Source: Actinomycetes bacterium (GTDB taxonomy: Bacteria; Actinomycetota; Acidimicrobiia; Acidimicrobiales; JAKAOS01). Taken from it: a stretch of DNA of 23,523 nt. The stretch spans positions 1-23,523 of the forward strand of contig JAJYGW010000246.1 of the NCBI GenBank assembly GCA_021790615.1, in the 5' to 3' direction. Every line of letters starts with the position of its first letter. Position 1 is the first letter of the stretch. Below, one piece after another: positions 13,680 through 21,832 of this stretch. The notes beneath the pieces were generated by a model that saw only the letters and a list, made by a program, of their open reading frames with translations, was not told the DNA's origin and made no database searches. Position numbers and translations under genes: made by a program.

Positions 13680-14689
13680 GGCAGCGGATCCACGTGACCG
13701 CCTGCCACCCCCGCCGTGCCGGCCGCCCCGGGCGTCCCGGGCACCTCGGCCGCCGAGGGCGGACGCAGCTCGATGCCGTCCGCGTGCTTCACGATCCGCA
13801 CGAGGGTGTCCGGCGGCAGGAATTCCAAGATCTCCGGCGGCAACTGGATCGTGCCGTCCCGCCCGACGACCGCGTACTGGGTCCCGTGACGCCCCTCCGC
13901 GCCGACGCGACCGTCGCGGATCGTGACCGTCCGCGGGACCGTGCCCGCCAGATGAGGATCATGCGTCACCATGACGATGGTGGCGCCACTGCCGTCGTGC
14001 AGGTCGTGAAGGGCCGCCGCGACTCGGTCCCGCTCATGGGGGTCGAGCTGGCTGGTGGGCTCGTCGATCAGGAGCAGGCCCGCTCCGGCAGCCGCGCCAG
14101 TTGCGAGGGCAGCCAGCTGCTGCTCGCCGCCGGAGAGGGTCGAGATCACGCGGTGGGCGTACGCCTCGAGCCCCAGGATGGCGACGAGGTCGTCCTCCGA
14201 CAGCCGCGGTGCCACCTCGAGAGAGCGAGCTCCTTCGGATGCGAAGTGGATGTTCTCGAAGACGGTCGCATAGGGGAGCAGGTTCGCGAGCGCGTCCTGC
14301 AGCACGATCCCGACGTCGGTGGCCCGGTAGCGCCGCAGCTCGGTGGCATTCATGCGGCCTATGTCGCGCCCGCCGACGAGGCACTGCCCGGCCGACGGAC
14401 GAAGCAGCCCGGCCATGATCCGCAGCAGCGTGGACTTGCCCGTACCCGAAGGCCCGAGCAGCGCGACGAGCTCGCCGGCGTCGATGTCGAGGTCGACGCC
14501 GCGCAGAGCCACGACATCGGTGTCACCGAGGTGGTAGAGGTGCACGAGCGACACGCACTCGATCGCGAAGGCGCCCTGCGCCGGGTCGGGCGTGATCGCC
14601 GAGCCGCCCGGCGGCGGGCGTGATGGGAGGGCGGGCTCGGTGTCCACCAGGTCCGGCAGGATCGGAACCTCTGCATCGAAGCCGCTCAT
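13676..14689 (-). CDS. ABC transporter ATP-binding protein with AbrB-like C-terminal extension
   Basis: A 337-residue ATPase with Walker A GPSGTGKS (79-86), Q-loop Gln131, signature LSGGEQQLAALATG (185-198), Walker B LLLIDEPTSQLD (205-216) and His243 in VTHDPH. The signature is slightly variant: the usual LSGGQ/E-x-QR-x-x-IARA ends in ALATGAA. After the ATPase core, residues 271-309 read like a SpoVT/AbrB swapped-hairpin segment (YAVVGRDGTIQLPPEILEF, then DTLVRIVKHADGIELRP). Similar tails occur on other actinobacterial ATPases of this group, from memory. A Gly/Ala/Pro-rich tail follows. The ATG at 14689 is chosen because it forms an ATGA overlap with the permease stop; the frame is open further upstream but inside the permease gene. 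It is co-translated with both neighbours. Confidence 0.9.
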   Translation of the reverse strand: MSGFDAEVPILPDLVDTEPALPSRPPPGGSAITPDPAQGAFAIECVSLVHLYHLGDTDVVALRGVDLDIDAGELVALLGPSGTGKSTLLRIMAGLLRPSAGQCLVGGRDIGRMNATELRRYRATDVGIVLQDALANLLPYATVFENIHFASEGARSLEVAPRLSEDDLVAILGLEAYAHRVISTLSGGEQQLAALATGAAAGAGLLLIDEPTSQLDPHERDRVAAALHDLHDGSGATIVMVTHDPHLAGTVPRTVTIRDGRVGAEGRHGTQYAVVGRDGTIQLPPEILEFLPPDTLVRIVKHADGIELRPPSAAEVPGTPGAAGTAGVAGGHVDPLP

Positions 14690-17600
14690 TGCGACAACCT
14701 CAGGAGGTCTGCACGAATGCCGCGCACGAGCACGATGTTCGCGGCGATGGCGGCTGTGCCGAGGACGACCAGCATGCCGAGCCCGGTGAGCACGACGTCG
14801 AGCCACGGCACACCGACCTGCAGAGCGGGACCGACGCGACCCGGTGGGAACTCCGGCAGGAACCTGAGTGCGAAATACGCGGACAAGGCTGCTGCCAGTG
14901 TCCCCGCCACGGCACCGGCGAGCGAGAGCACGGCGGACTCGACGAGCAGTGAGCCGAGCAGCGTTTTTCGTGGCACCCCGACTGCCGCAAGCCCGGCGAA
15001 CTCGACCCGCCGCCGTCTGGCGTCAGATGCGATCGAGAACAGGAGCGCGCCGAGCGCGAGCAGAGCGGCGCCGGCTGCAGCCAGCCCGTACAGGTCGAAA
15101 CCGAAAGCCGGCCCCGTGTGATCGATCCCCTGCAGCACCGATGCGGCCGAGTGCTGTGACAGCAGGGACACACCCTGGTCCTGCAGCCGTCTCAAGGGCG
15201 CCGCGCTTGGCGGGGAGTGGAACCACACCGGCCACGTGACGTCCTGTGCCTGGCCGCCCTGGAGCAGCTCCTCGAAGGTGAGATCGACCATGGCGGCGTC
15301 GTTACCCACCGACGGAAGGACGGGCACGACGGTGGCGGCGTGTGCTGCGAGCTGGGCGCCGTCGAGCCCGAGTGCGAAGACCCCCTTCGGGTTGCCGGGT
15401 GTGCCGTCGAGAGAGACGAGCTCCGACGTGGCGGCACTCGGCAGCACGGACGGCACGTCGACCGGTGAGGCGATCGGTGTGCCCGCAGTGCTCACAAGGT
15501 TCGCGTCCAGCCCGAGCCCCGCCGCGCTGGGCGTCACAACAGCCGCGGGATTGCCCTGCCACGCTCCGGGCTGAGTCAGTCGCGCCGGCACCGGCACCAG
15601 GTCGGAAGCGCCCCCCGCTCGGCGGATGACCCCGATCCCGAGCACCCGCATCTGGAAGTTGGAGGCCGTGGCCCTCTCGGCTCGGCGCACCGACATCGGA
15701 GCATGCGGGGGCGGACCGCTCCAACCGAGGATGAGCTGGTCGAGACGGCAGCCGGAAGGGCAGAAGCCGGCGATCGAGCCCCGATAGGTGTGCGAGCCTG
15801 CCGAGAGGTCGCCGAAGTCGACGTCGAACTCCCCTTGGCCGTGGCGGTCGTACAGGGCCATCTGGAGGTCCGGTCCGGGTGAGATCGAGGTGGCGACGTC
15901 GAGGGAGATGGTGACGGTGCGGCCGTTCGGCACGATGCGCGGTGGCGGCATCGGGGGCCGCAGCTGGCGGGCGACGACGGACGCGGGGACAGGCGACAAG
16001 GAAGCGGGCCACGACGCCACCTGTGCCAGGCGAGTGCTGTCCACCGCCAACGTCGTGCCAGTCGAGGCGTTGATCCTCGCGGCTGCCATAGCCTCCCGCC
16101 CCGTCGGATCGGCCGCCCTCACCGCGCTCACGAGGTCCACCCCCGCGTGCGGCTGAACGTCGTACACGACTGGGGCACCTACGGTGAACCGGGCCTGCAT
16201 GGAGTGGTTCGCCGCCGCGACCTCGAGACCTGCCACCCCGAAGACGAGGAGGCCGGTCGCGATGGCCGGGACGAGGGCCTGCCGAGTGAGCGCCTGGCGC
16301 TGCGCGACGCTTCGCGCGGCGAGTGTCAGGGCGGTGCGCCGCGACCACGTCAGCGAGCGGGCTGCGAGCACCGCGAGGAGCGGGAGCAACCGCGCGACGA
16401 GGATGCCGGCGCCGAGGGCGACGAGACCCGGGCCGAGGTAGGCGAAAGGCGACACCGACGAGCTCGAGTGACTGCTCTGCCCGACGAGCTCCACGACCCC
16501 TGCGATCGCGAGCGCGAGGCCGAGAGCGTCGACGATGGCGGCGTTGCGTATGCGGCGCTGGCGCGCGTCCTCGGCCGTATCGTCCGGTCGCCGGTTGCCG
16601 AGCATGTTGCGCGATCCGAGCGCGACCGAAAAGAGTCCGGCGACGCAGCCGACGAGGGCCGCCTCGACCGCGAGCGAGTCGAGCCCGGTTGTCGCCGCCG
16701 GGCCGAGGACGTTGCGATCTATGACGTCGAGCACGAGCCAGGTGAGCAGGAGGCCTATCGGAACCGCGAGGACGAGCAGCACGGCCGGCTCCCGCAGGGC
16801 GACGCGGGCGATCCGGCGCCGCGGGAGCCCTCGCAGCTCTGCGACTCGCACGTCCGGTTCGCGGAGGAAGCTCGTCGCCCGCGCGATCCCGTAGACGACG
16901 AGCAGCACGAGGAGGATGAGCTCGAGCGAGATCATGGCGACGATCGTCTGTGCCGAATGTTCCTCGGAGCTCGCGACGCCGAGCACGGAGGGGAGCTGGG
17001 TGGCGACCTGGACCCCGTCGGTCGTCTGCACATGGCTCTGCCAGGCCGACAGTCGGGACAGAACCGCCGGGACCTCTGTCGCCGAGATCGAGCTCGGCCG
17101 GAGCGCCATGTCGATCCAGTCCTCGGTGGGGGCGAGGCCCGAGTAGGCGAGTGCTCCCTTTTCGGTGACGAACCCGGAGTCGACGAACGGCTGCTTCACC
17201 GAGCCGGTTCCGTACGGGAAGTAGTTGATCCCCCACCACTCCGGAGCGCTCGGATTGCCGGGGACGTAGAGGCCCGAGACGGTGAGCGCAGGGAGTGCGG
17301 CGTGGGTGCGGCTCGTCAGCGCCGGACGCACCTTGTCGCCCACGCCGACGTGCATGGCAGCAGCCGTCCGAGTGGAGAGGACGACGTCGGCCCTGCTGCT
17401 CGGGCAATGTCCCTTGACCATCTTCAAGTAGGGACAGACGCCGGAGCGGTAGACGAGCTGCATGACAGCGGGCAGGGCAGCCGTCACGTCGTTCACGACG
17501 ACCTGCGAGTCGATCGTCACGATCGGCCTCGAGAAGTGACTGCCCCTCTCTCCCACACCCCCGGGCACGCTCGCGGCGGCCGACCGCAACCGGCCGACGT

Positions 17601-17871
17601 CGAAGTACTGGGCGGAGGTCTGAGGTGTGAGCGAGATACCGGTGTCGATGAAGTTGGCCTTCTGGAGCTCCGAGGTGACGAGTGACTGATCGGCGGCGCG
17701 GAGGTAGACGGGTCCGGCGGTGGCGGCCATGACGGCGGCGACGGCAACCGCCAGCAGCATGATGGAAGAGCCGGCCCGCCAGCGCATGGCCCGCCAGATA
17801 AGCAGTGACCGTGTGCCTTTCGACCCGCCCTTCAGCCCGCGCACGGGTGCAGGGGTCTGGTACGTCGTCAC
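14686..17871 (-). CDS. Large FtsX/MacB-family ABC transporter permease
   Basis: A 1061-residue permease. One helix near residues 35-57 is followed by a periplasmic domain of about 250 residues. A block of about six helices follows between 305 and 555, then a second extracytoplasmic domain (about 555-920), and three C-terminal helices at about 925-945, 965-1000 and 1020-1045. This is the duplicated FtsX arrangement typical of single-chain actinobacterial permeases. Cytoplasmic stretches include RELRGLPRRRIARVALREP-like basic segments after the second helix and the FtsX-typical EFAGLAAVGVPRKTLLGSLL near 950. The start is GTG at 17871; a TAGGGT box 9 nt upstream and the lack of a Shine-Dalgarno suggest a near-leaderless message. 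It is first in the operon with two ATPases. The substrate cannot be told from sequence. Confidence 0.9.
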   Translation of the reverse strand: MTTYQTPAPVRGLKGGSKGTRSLLIWRAMRWRAGSSIMLLAVAVAAVMAATAGPVYLRAADQSLVTSELQKANFIDTGISLTPQTSAQYFDVGRLRSAAASVPGGVGERGSHFSRPIVTIDSQVVVNDVTAALPAVMQLVYRSGVCPYLKMVKGHCPSSRADVVLSTRTAAAMHVGVGDKVRPALTSRTHAALPALTVSGLYVPGNPSAPEWWGINYFPYGTGSVKQPFVDSGFVTEKGALAYSGLAPTEDWIDMALRPSSISATEVPAVLSRLSAWQSHVQTTDGVQVATQLPSVLGVASSEEHSAQTIVAMISLELILLVLLVVYGIARATSFLREPDVRVAELRGLPRRRIARVALREPAVLLVLAVPIGLLLTWLVLDVIDRNVLGPAATTGLDSLAVEAALVGCVAGLFSVALGSRNMLGNRRPDDTAEDARQRRIRNAAIVDALGLALAIAGVVELVGQSSHSSSSVSPFAYLGPGLVALGAGILVARLLPLLAVLAARSLTWSRRTALTLAARSVAQRQALTRQALVPAIATGLLVFGVAGLEVAAANHSMQARFTVGAPVVYDVQPHAGVDLVSAVRAADPTGREAMAAARINASTGTTLAVDSTRLAQVASWPASLSPVPASVVARQLRPPMPPPRIVPNGRTVTISLDVATSISPGPDLQMALYDRHGQGEFDVDFGDLSAGSHTYRGSIAGFCPSGCRLDQLILGWSGPPPHAPMSVRRAERATASNFQMRVLGIGVIRRAGGASDLVPVPARLTQPGAWQGNPAAVVTPSAAGLGLDANLVSTAGTPIASPVDVPSVLPSAATSELVSLDGTPGNPKGVFALGLDGAQLAAHAATVVPVLPSVGNDAAMVDLTFEELLQGGQAQDVTWPVWFHSPPSAAPLRRLQDQGVSLLSQHSAASVLQGIDHTGPAFGFDLYGLAAAGAALLALGALLFSIASDARRRRVEFAGLAAVGVPRKTLLGSLLVESAVLSLAGAVAGTLAAALSAYFALRFLPEFPPGRVGPALQVGVPWLDVVLTGLGMLVVLGTAAIAANIVLVRGIRADLLRLSQ

Positions 17872-17919
17872 GACTTCGTAACCCTACCGAACGCTCCTTC
17901 ACGGTGGTAAGCAGACGGC
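17872..17919. promoter_or_regulatory. Divergent promoter region, ABC operon / acyl-CoA synthetase
   Basis: Only 48 bp separate two divergent starts. On the minus strand TAGGGT (17886-17881) lies 9 nt before the permease GTG. On the plus strand TAAGCA (17908-17913) is the only -10-like element before the ATG at 17920 and is a poor match. Neither gene has a Shine-Dalgarno. Confidence 0.35.
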
Positions 17920-19467
17920 ATGCACGTCCCTCTCACCGTCTCGGACTTCATCGAACGTGCAGCGCTCGTCTACCCCGACCGCGTGGCAGTCGTCGACGAG
18001 CCGGGAGCGGTGGCGGGTCTCGGTTCGGTTACGTATCGCGAGCTCGCTGCGCGCGCCGACGGCATGGCAGCCTTCCTCGACGACCTCGGCCTGTCGGTCG
18101 GTGCCCGCGTCGGCATCGTCAGCCCCAACTCCGCGCGGTTCCTCGTGGCCTACTTCGGCGTGAGCGGGTCGGGCCGGATCCTCGTGCCGATCAACTTCCG
18201 GCTCAACGAGACCGAGGTGGCGTACATCGTCGAACACTCCGGAGCCGAGGTGCTGCTCGTCGACCCGGAGGTGGACGAGCAGCTGTCTTCGGTGAAGGCG
18301 GGTCACCGGATCGTCCTCGACGGAGAGGCTGATCGTGACGTGTTCGCCGAGATCGCTCCCGGGAGGTCACCGCTCGGCTGGGAGCCCGACGAGGCGGCGA
18401 CGTGCTCGATCAATTACACCTCCGGCACAACGGCGCGGCCGAAGGGCGTCGAGCTCACGCACCGCAACTGCACCCTCAACGCCATGGCCTTCGGTTGGCA
18501 CACAACGGTGACGGACCGCGACGTGCTCCTCCACACACTGCCGATGTTCCACTGCAACGGCTGGGGAATGCCGTATGCCGCGACAGGCATGGGTGCCCGT
18601 CACGTCGTGCTCCGCAAGGTCGACGGGGAGGAGATCCTGCGCCGCGTCGAGCGTGAGGGTGTGACCCTCATGTGCGGTGCTCCCGCCGTCGTCGCTGCGA
18701 TCTTGAGCGCGGCGGAGGCGCGCCGCGAGCGCGGCGAAGCGGTCCCGGGCGCGCACCATGTGCGGATCGTCGTCGCCGGCGCGCCGCCGCCGAGCCGGGT
18801 GATCGAGCGCGTCGAAACGGAGCTCGGATGGGAATTCATCCAGATCTACGGCCTCACGGAGACCGCCCCGCTCCTCACGATCAACCGCGCGCCCGCCGAG
18901 TGGGACGACCTCGACTCGACCGAGCGCTCGGTCCTGCTCGGGCGCGCCGGAGTCCCGGCGATCGGCGTTCGGATGGACGTCGACGAGGAGGAGGAAGTGC
19001 TCGCCCGCTCGAACCACGTGTTCGCGGGGTATTGGCAGCAGCCCGAAGAGAGCGCGAAGGTGTTGGTGGACGGTTGGTTCCACACCGGCGACGGGGGGCA
19101 CCTCGACGGCGCCTACACCGTCATCGCGGACCGCAAGAAGGACGTCATCATCACCGGGGGAGAGAACGTGTCCTCGATCGAGGTGGAGGATGCGCTGTAC
19201 CGGCATCCGGCGGTAGCCGAGGCCGCGGTGATCGGCGTTCCGGACGAGAGGTGGGGCGAGACGGTGAAGGCACTCGTCGTGCTCCGGCCGGACGCAGACG
19301 TGCGCGAGGCCGAGTTGATCGACCACTGCCGCAGCGTGCTCGCACACTTCAAGTGCCCGACATCAGTGGAGTTCCGCTCGGAGCTCCCACGCACGGCGAC
19401 GGGCAAGCTCCAGAAGTTCAAGCTGCGCCAGGCCTACTGGGAGGGCCGTGATCGCCTTGTCAACTGA
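17920..19467 (+). CDS. Acyl-CoA synthetase (AMP-dependent synthetase/ligase, FadD-like)
   Basis: A 515-residue ANL-superfamily enzyme that activates a carboxylic acid to the acyl-adenylate and then to acyl-CoA. Visible core motifs: the phosphate loop [13 protein letters not shown] (166-178), [10 protein letters not shown] (207-216), the adenine site YGLTETAP (310-317), GWFHTGD with Asp391 binding ribose, the hinge [20 protein letters not shown] (404-423), and catalytic Lys496 in [14 protein letters not shown]. All catalytic residues are in place and the length is standard. The order resembles the medium/long-chain FadD branch (FCNGW-type motif), but the chain length cannot be fixed from sequence. 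It is transcribed away from the ABC operon and ends with its own terminator-like hairpin. Confidence 0.93.
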   Translation: MHVPLTVSDFIERAALVYPDRVAVVDEPGAVAGLGSVTYRELAARADGMAAFLDDLGLSVGARVGIVSPNSARFLVAYFGVSGSGRILVPINFRLNETEVAYIVEHSGAEVLLVDPEVDEQLSSVKAGHRIVLDGEADRDVFAEIAPGRSPLGWEPDEAATCSINYTSGTTARPKGVELTHRNCTLNAMAFGWHTTVTDRDVLLHTLPMFHCNGWGMPYAATGMGARHVVLRKVDGEEILRRVEREGVTLMCGAPAVVAAILSAAEARRERGEAVPGAHHVRIVVAGAPPPSRVIERVETELGWEFIQIYGLTETAPLLTINRAPAEWDDLDSTERSVLLGRAGVPAIGVRMDVDEEEEVLARSNHVFAGYWQQPEESAKVLVDGWFHTGDGGHLDGAYTVIADRKKDVIITGGENVSSIEVEDALYRHPAVAEAAVIGVPDERWGETVKALVVLRPDADVREAELIDHCRSVLAHFKCPTSVEFRSELPRTATGKLQKFKLRQAYWEGRDRLVN

Positions 19468-19474
19468 GGCGAAC

Positions 19475-19496
19475 CGCCTTTTGTCACAAGGCGTTT
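19475..19496 (+). terminator. Terminator-like hairpin after the acyl-CoA synthetase
   Basis: CGCCTT (19475-19480) and AAGGCG (19488-19493) pair around a 7-nt loop and are followed by TTT, 8 nt after the stop codon. The stem is short but position and T run fit an intrinsic terminator. Confidence 0.5.
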
Positions 19497-19597
19497 CCCC
19501 CTCCAGGGCCGGAGCAGTCTCACCGAGGCATCCAGGCACACCTGCCCCGAAACGCCGCCGTTTTCAACGGCACTCGCCTTTCGCGCGCCGGTGATGC

Positions 19598-19626
19598 TTG
19601 CTTTTCTTACAGAATTCCTCTTGTAT
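19598..19626 (+). promoter_or_regulatory. Promoter of the HU gene
   Basis: TTGCTT (19598-19603), a 17-bp spacer, then TTGTAT (19621-19626) form a good housekeeping-sigma promoter in a locally AT-rich stretch. Transcription would begin near 19633. The rest of the gap from 19497 to 19597 shows nothing I can name. Confidence 0.6.
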
Positions 19627-19661
19627 GGGTGGGACTTCTCACGTCTCAACAGGAGGTGACG

Positions 19662-20291
19662 GTGAACAGAACAGAGCTCATCGGTCGAGTGAGCGCGGCG
19701 GCGGGATTGGGCCGTCGTGAGGCTGAGTCGGCCATCGAGCACACGATCCACGCGATCACGTCTGCGGTGAAGGGCGGGGACGTCGTGCGGATCACCGGTT
19801 TCGGTACGTTCCGTCCGCGCGCCCGTTCCGCTCGCATGGGTCGCAACCCGCAGACGGGTGCGGCAGTTCGAATCCCGGCATCGAAGGGCATCGCCTTCTC
19901 GCCGGGTGCCACGTTGAAGGCGGCGCTCAACAGTCGCGGAGCCCTGCCGGCGCCGGGTGCGGCAGCGGCCGCAGCAGCGCCGGCGAAGAAGACTGCCGCC
20001 AACAAGGCGCCTGCCAAGAAGGCGGTGGCGAAGAAGGCGCCTGCGAAGGCGGCTCCTGCCAAGAAGACTGCGGCGAACAAGGCGCCTGCGAAGAAGGCTG
20101 TGGTGAAGAAGGCCCCGGCCAAGAAGGCTCCGGCCAAGAAGGCCCCCACGACGAAGGCCCCAGCCAAGAAGGCTCCGGCCAAGAAGGCTCCGGCCAAGAA
20201 AGCTCCGGCCAAGAAGGCCGCCACGACGAAGGCTTCGGCAAAGAAGACGTCGGCTGCCAAGGCCACGAAGAAGGCCACGAAGAAGCGCTGA
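19662..20291 (+). CDS. hup: HU-family nucleoid protein with long Lys/Ala tail
   Basis: Histone-like DNA-binding protein of 209 residues that bends and compacts the chromosome. Residues 1-92 are a complete HU domain: [16 protein letters not shown], then the signature [21 protein letters not shown] (46-66, the DNA-gripping arm) and the arm's return strand [16 protein letters not shown]. From about 100 to 209 there is a low-complexity tail of AKKAP-like repeats ending ATKKATKKR, as in mycobacterial HupB; such tails bind DNA, and in mycobacteria they are acetylated. The GTG start at 19662 is chosen because the HU domain begins exactly there and AGGAGG (19651-19656) precedes it. An in-frame GTG at 19629 lies before the predicted transcription start. 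It stands alone, with a strong hairpin downstream. Confidence 0.96.
   Translation: MNRTELIGRVSAAAGLGRREAESAIEHTIHAITSAVKGGDVVRITGFGTFRPRARSARMGRNPQTGAAVRIPASKGIAFSPGATLKAALNSRGALPAPGAAAAAAAPAKKTAANKAPAKKAVAKKAPAKAAPAKKTAANKAPAKKAVVKKAPAKKAPAKKAPTTKAPAKKAPAKKAPAKKAPAKKAATTKASAKKTSAAKATKKATKKR
19966..20288 (+). repeat. Tandem low-complexity repeats encoding the HU tail
   Basis: Imperfect units of about 15 bp around GCTCCGGCCAAGAAG repeat through the 3' half of the HU gene, most regularly at about 20128-20219. They encode AKKAP pentapeptides. Such runs can change copy number by slippage in 15-bp steps without breaking the frame. Confidence 0.85.
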
Positions 20292-20313
20292 GCTCCGCTT
20301 CTCAGACTCGTCC

Positions 20314-20351
20314 GACAGGTCCCGGTGGTCGTTCGACTACCGGGACCTGTC
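20314..20351. terminator. Strong bidirectional hairpin between HU and the PIG-L gene
   Basis: GACAGGTCCCGGT (20314-20326) and ACCGGGACCTGTC (20339-20351) are a perfect 13-bp inverted repeat. The 12-nt interior can pair further (GTCG with CGAC). It sits in the 107-bp gap between two convergent genes, as a shared terminator should. There is no T tract. Confidence 0.65.
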
Positions 20352-20398
20352 GCGTCCGTCTGGCCCGAGCCTCGCCTTGCCGACGCCGCCACCGCCGG

Positions 20399-21148
20399 TC
20401 AGAGCCGCTCGATCCGCTTGAACGCTTCGCCTCGCTCGAGCCCGGCGAGCGCACCGTGCTCGCCGAGGCGGTCGAGGACGTGACTGCGGAAGCCGGCGAT
20501 CTCCGGGTTGTCCTCGTCGGGCCCCTCGTGTGTGGAGATCCCCATCGTCGAGCGGAACTGGCTCCGATGAGCGAGGAGCGCCTTGATCTTGCGTTCCTCG
20601 AAGCCGGTCACGTCCTCCACGTGGTCGGCCTCGTCGGCTTCCCACAGCAGCAGAGTCGTCGGGCGGTGCGGCTCCGTGCCGAGCTCGGGGAAGAAGAGGG
20701 GGTCCCTGGCCGCCACGATCCCGTCGGTCACGAGGAAACCGGCATGACGGTGGTCGGGGTGGAGCCGGTAGCGCTTCCATGGATCGTGACCGAGCACCAC
20801 GTCGGGCTGGACCCTCCGGATCCACGACGCGACTTCGATCCGCTGACGTAGACCGGAGTCGAGCTCACCGTCGTGCCAGCCGAGGAAGACCACCTCGCCC
20901 CTGCCACCGAGGGCTCGCGACGCTTCGCGCTGCTCCTCGCGCCGGACTGCAACGAGCTCAGCCGGATCCTGCGAAGCGTCCCAGGTTCCTTTGGACCCGT
21001 CCGTGCAGACGAGATGGTGGATCTCGCAACCGCTCGCCGCCCACTTGGCGAGGGTGCCGCCGGCACCGAACTCGATGTCGTCAGGATGGGCTCCTATGGC
21101 GAGGGCGATGCTCGGGACGGACAGATTCGTCGTGGGAGATGTCGGCAT
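20399..21148 (-). CDS. PIG-L family deacetylase
   Basis: Zinc-dependent N-deacetylase of the LmbE/MshB/PIG-L family, 249 residues from the chosen start. Metal and catalytic motifs: AIGAHPDDIEFGAGGTL (18-33) with His21 and Asp23/Asp24, and LHPDHRHAG (129-137) with His130 and His133. The family removes acetyl groups from N-acetylglucosamine-type substrates; MshB makes mycothiol and Mca detoxifies its conjugates. Motifs alone do not choose between these and other sugar deacetylases. The ATG at 21148 is preferred over one at 21238: it begins just before the conserved core, it has TATCGT 8 nt upstream, and the longer version would overlap cofC. It lies 49 bp downstream of cofC in the same direction, so a common transcript is possible. 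Confidence 0.88.
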   Translation of the reverse strand: MPTSPTTNLSVPSIALAIGAHPDDIEFGAGGTLAKWAASGCEIHHLVCTDGSKGTWDASQDPAELVAVRREEQREASRALGGRGEVVFLGWHDGELDSGLRQRIEVASWIRRVQPDVVLGHDPWKRYRLHPDHRHAGFLVTDGIVAARDPLFFPELGTEPHRPTTLLLWEADEADHVEDVTGFEERKIKALLAHRSQFRSTMGISTHEGPDEDNPEIAGFRSHVLDRLGEHGALAGLERGEAFKRIERL

Positions 21149-21197
21149 GATCGCCGACGATATCGGGGAGGCCGACTGAGGCAGGAAGGTGCAGGCC

Positions 21198-21773
21198 TCA
21201 GCGGGCGAGCAGCTCGAGGTCGGACGGCACGTCGACATCGGCAGCTAGGTCGTCGTCCTCCACGACCTCGCACTCGAGCCCGAGACGCACCGCCTCGGTG
21301 AGGTGACGCCCGAACGACCCCGGTCCGTACGAGAAACGGAAGCCCATCCCCACCGGCACCGCGATCACGTTCGTCCCGTCCCGGCGACGGTCTGGCACGA
21401 TCGTGACCGAGGGAGAGCGACTGCCGGCGTCTCCGATGCGACCGAAGCTGCTCACGCGGGGCAGGTCGGCATGGGCGACTACGACCACCCGGGCGCCGGT
21501 GTCCGCCAGGCGGGCGACTCCCTCTTCGACGGCACCCGACAACCCGCGTCCCGGCGTCCAGATGACGGCAGCTCCGAGGGACTCGGCGAATGCCGCCACG
21601 TCGTGGTCGTCGCACACGACCGAGACGGGGAAGGGCGACGCGGCGAGGATGACCCGAGCCGCGAGCTCACGCGCGAGCGCCGCACGGCCGGGTTGCGCCA
21701 GCACGGGCGCGAGGCGCAGCTTCGAGTCGTGGAACGCCTTCACGGGTACGAGAACTGCCTTCACCCGAGCCAT
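21198..21773 (-). CDS. cofC: 2-phospho-L-lactate (phosphoenolpyruvate) guanylyltransferase, F420 biosynthesis
   Basis: Makes the GTP-activated phospho-intermediate (lactyl- or enolpyruvyl-diphosphoguanosine) that CofD/FbiA joins to the deazaflavin Fo in coenzyme F420 synthesis; in mycobacteria the enzyme is FbiD and uses phosphoenolpyruvate. The 191 residues are close to the usual 200-220. The nucleotidyltransferase start VLVPVKAFHDSKLRLAPVL is diagnostic, with AHADLPRVSSF (the metal-binding D-L-P) at about 100-110 and DRRRDGTNVIAVP at about 127-139. It is divergent from the cyclase gene by 59 bp and upstream of the PIG-L gene. No other F420 gene is in the window, but its presence implies an F420-producing host. 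Confidence 0.9.
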   Translation of the reverse strand: MARVKAVLVPVKAFHDSKLRLAPVLAQPGRAALARELAARVILAASPFPVSVVCDDHDVAAFAESLGAAVIWTPGRGLSGAVEEGVARLADTGARVVVVAHADLPRVSSFGRIGDAGSRSPSVTIVPDRRRDGTNVIAVPVGMGFRFSYGPGSFGRHLTEAVRLGLECEVVEDDDLAADVDVPSDLELLAR

Positions 21774-21797
21774 GCTAAGGGGGACGGCTCACCGGGA

Positions 21798-21828
21798 CAG
21801 GTAGCCTGACACCGAGTCTCGGAAGGAG
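21798..21828. promoter_or_regulatory. Divergent cofC/cyclase control region with two small inverted repeats and an RBS
   Basis: CAGGTAGCCTG (21798-21808) is a near-palindrome that contains a TAGCCT -10-like box for the cyclase on the plus strand and a TACCTG box for cofC on the minus strand. CCGAGTCTCGG (21812-21822) is a perfect 5-1-5 palindrome, operator-like, in the cyclase leader. AAGGAG (21823-21828) is the Shine-Dalgarno of the GTG start at 21833. Confidence 0.4.
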
Positions 21829-21832
21829 CGGC

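Noticed and set aside
16147..17685. A 512-codon plus-strand open frame opposite the permease
   Set aside because: It is rich in Arg, Glu and Gly with no motif, and mirrors the permease codon pattern, so it is a shadow.
15302..17902. A very long minus-strand open frame inside the ABC permease gene
   Set aside because: Its product is an Arg/Pro-rich string without domains, a frame-shifted shadow caused by high GC; the permease frame has helices and FtsX features.
19629..19661. Start of HU at the upstream in-frame GTG
   Set aside because: It precedes the predicted transcription start near 19633, while the GTG at 19662 has a strong Shine-Dalgarno and gives the standard HU N-terminus.
21149..21238. 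A 30-residue longer start for the PIG-L deacetylase
   Set aside because: The extension overlaps the end of cofC, is not conserved-looking, and the ATG at 21148 lies just before the core with a -10-like box upstream.
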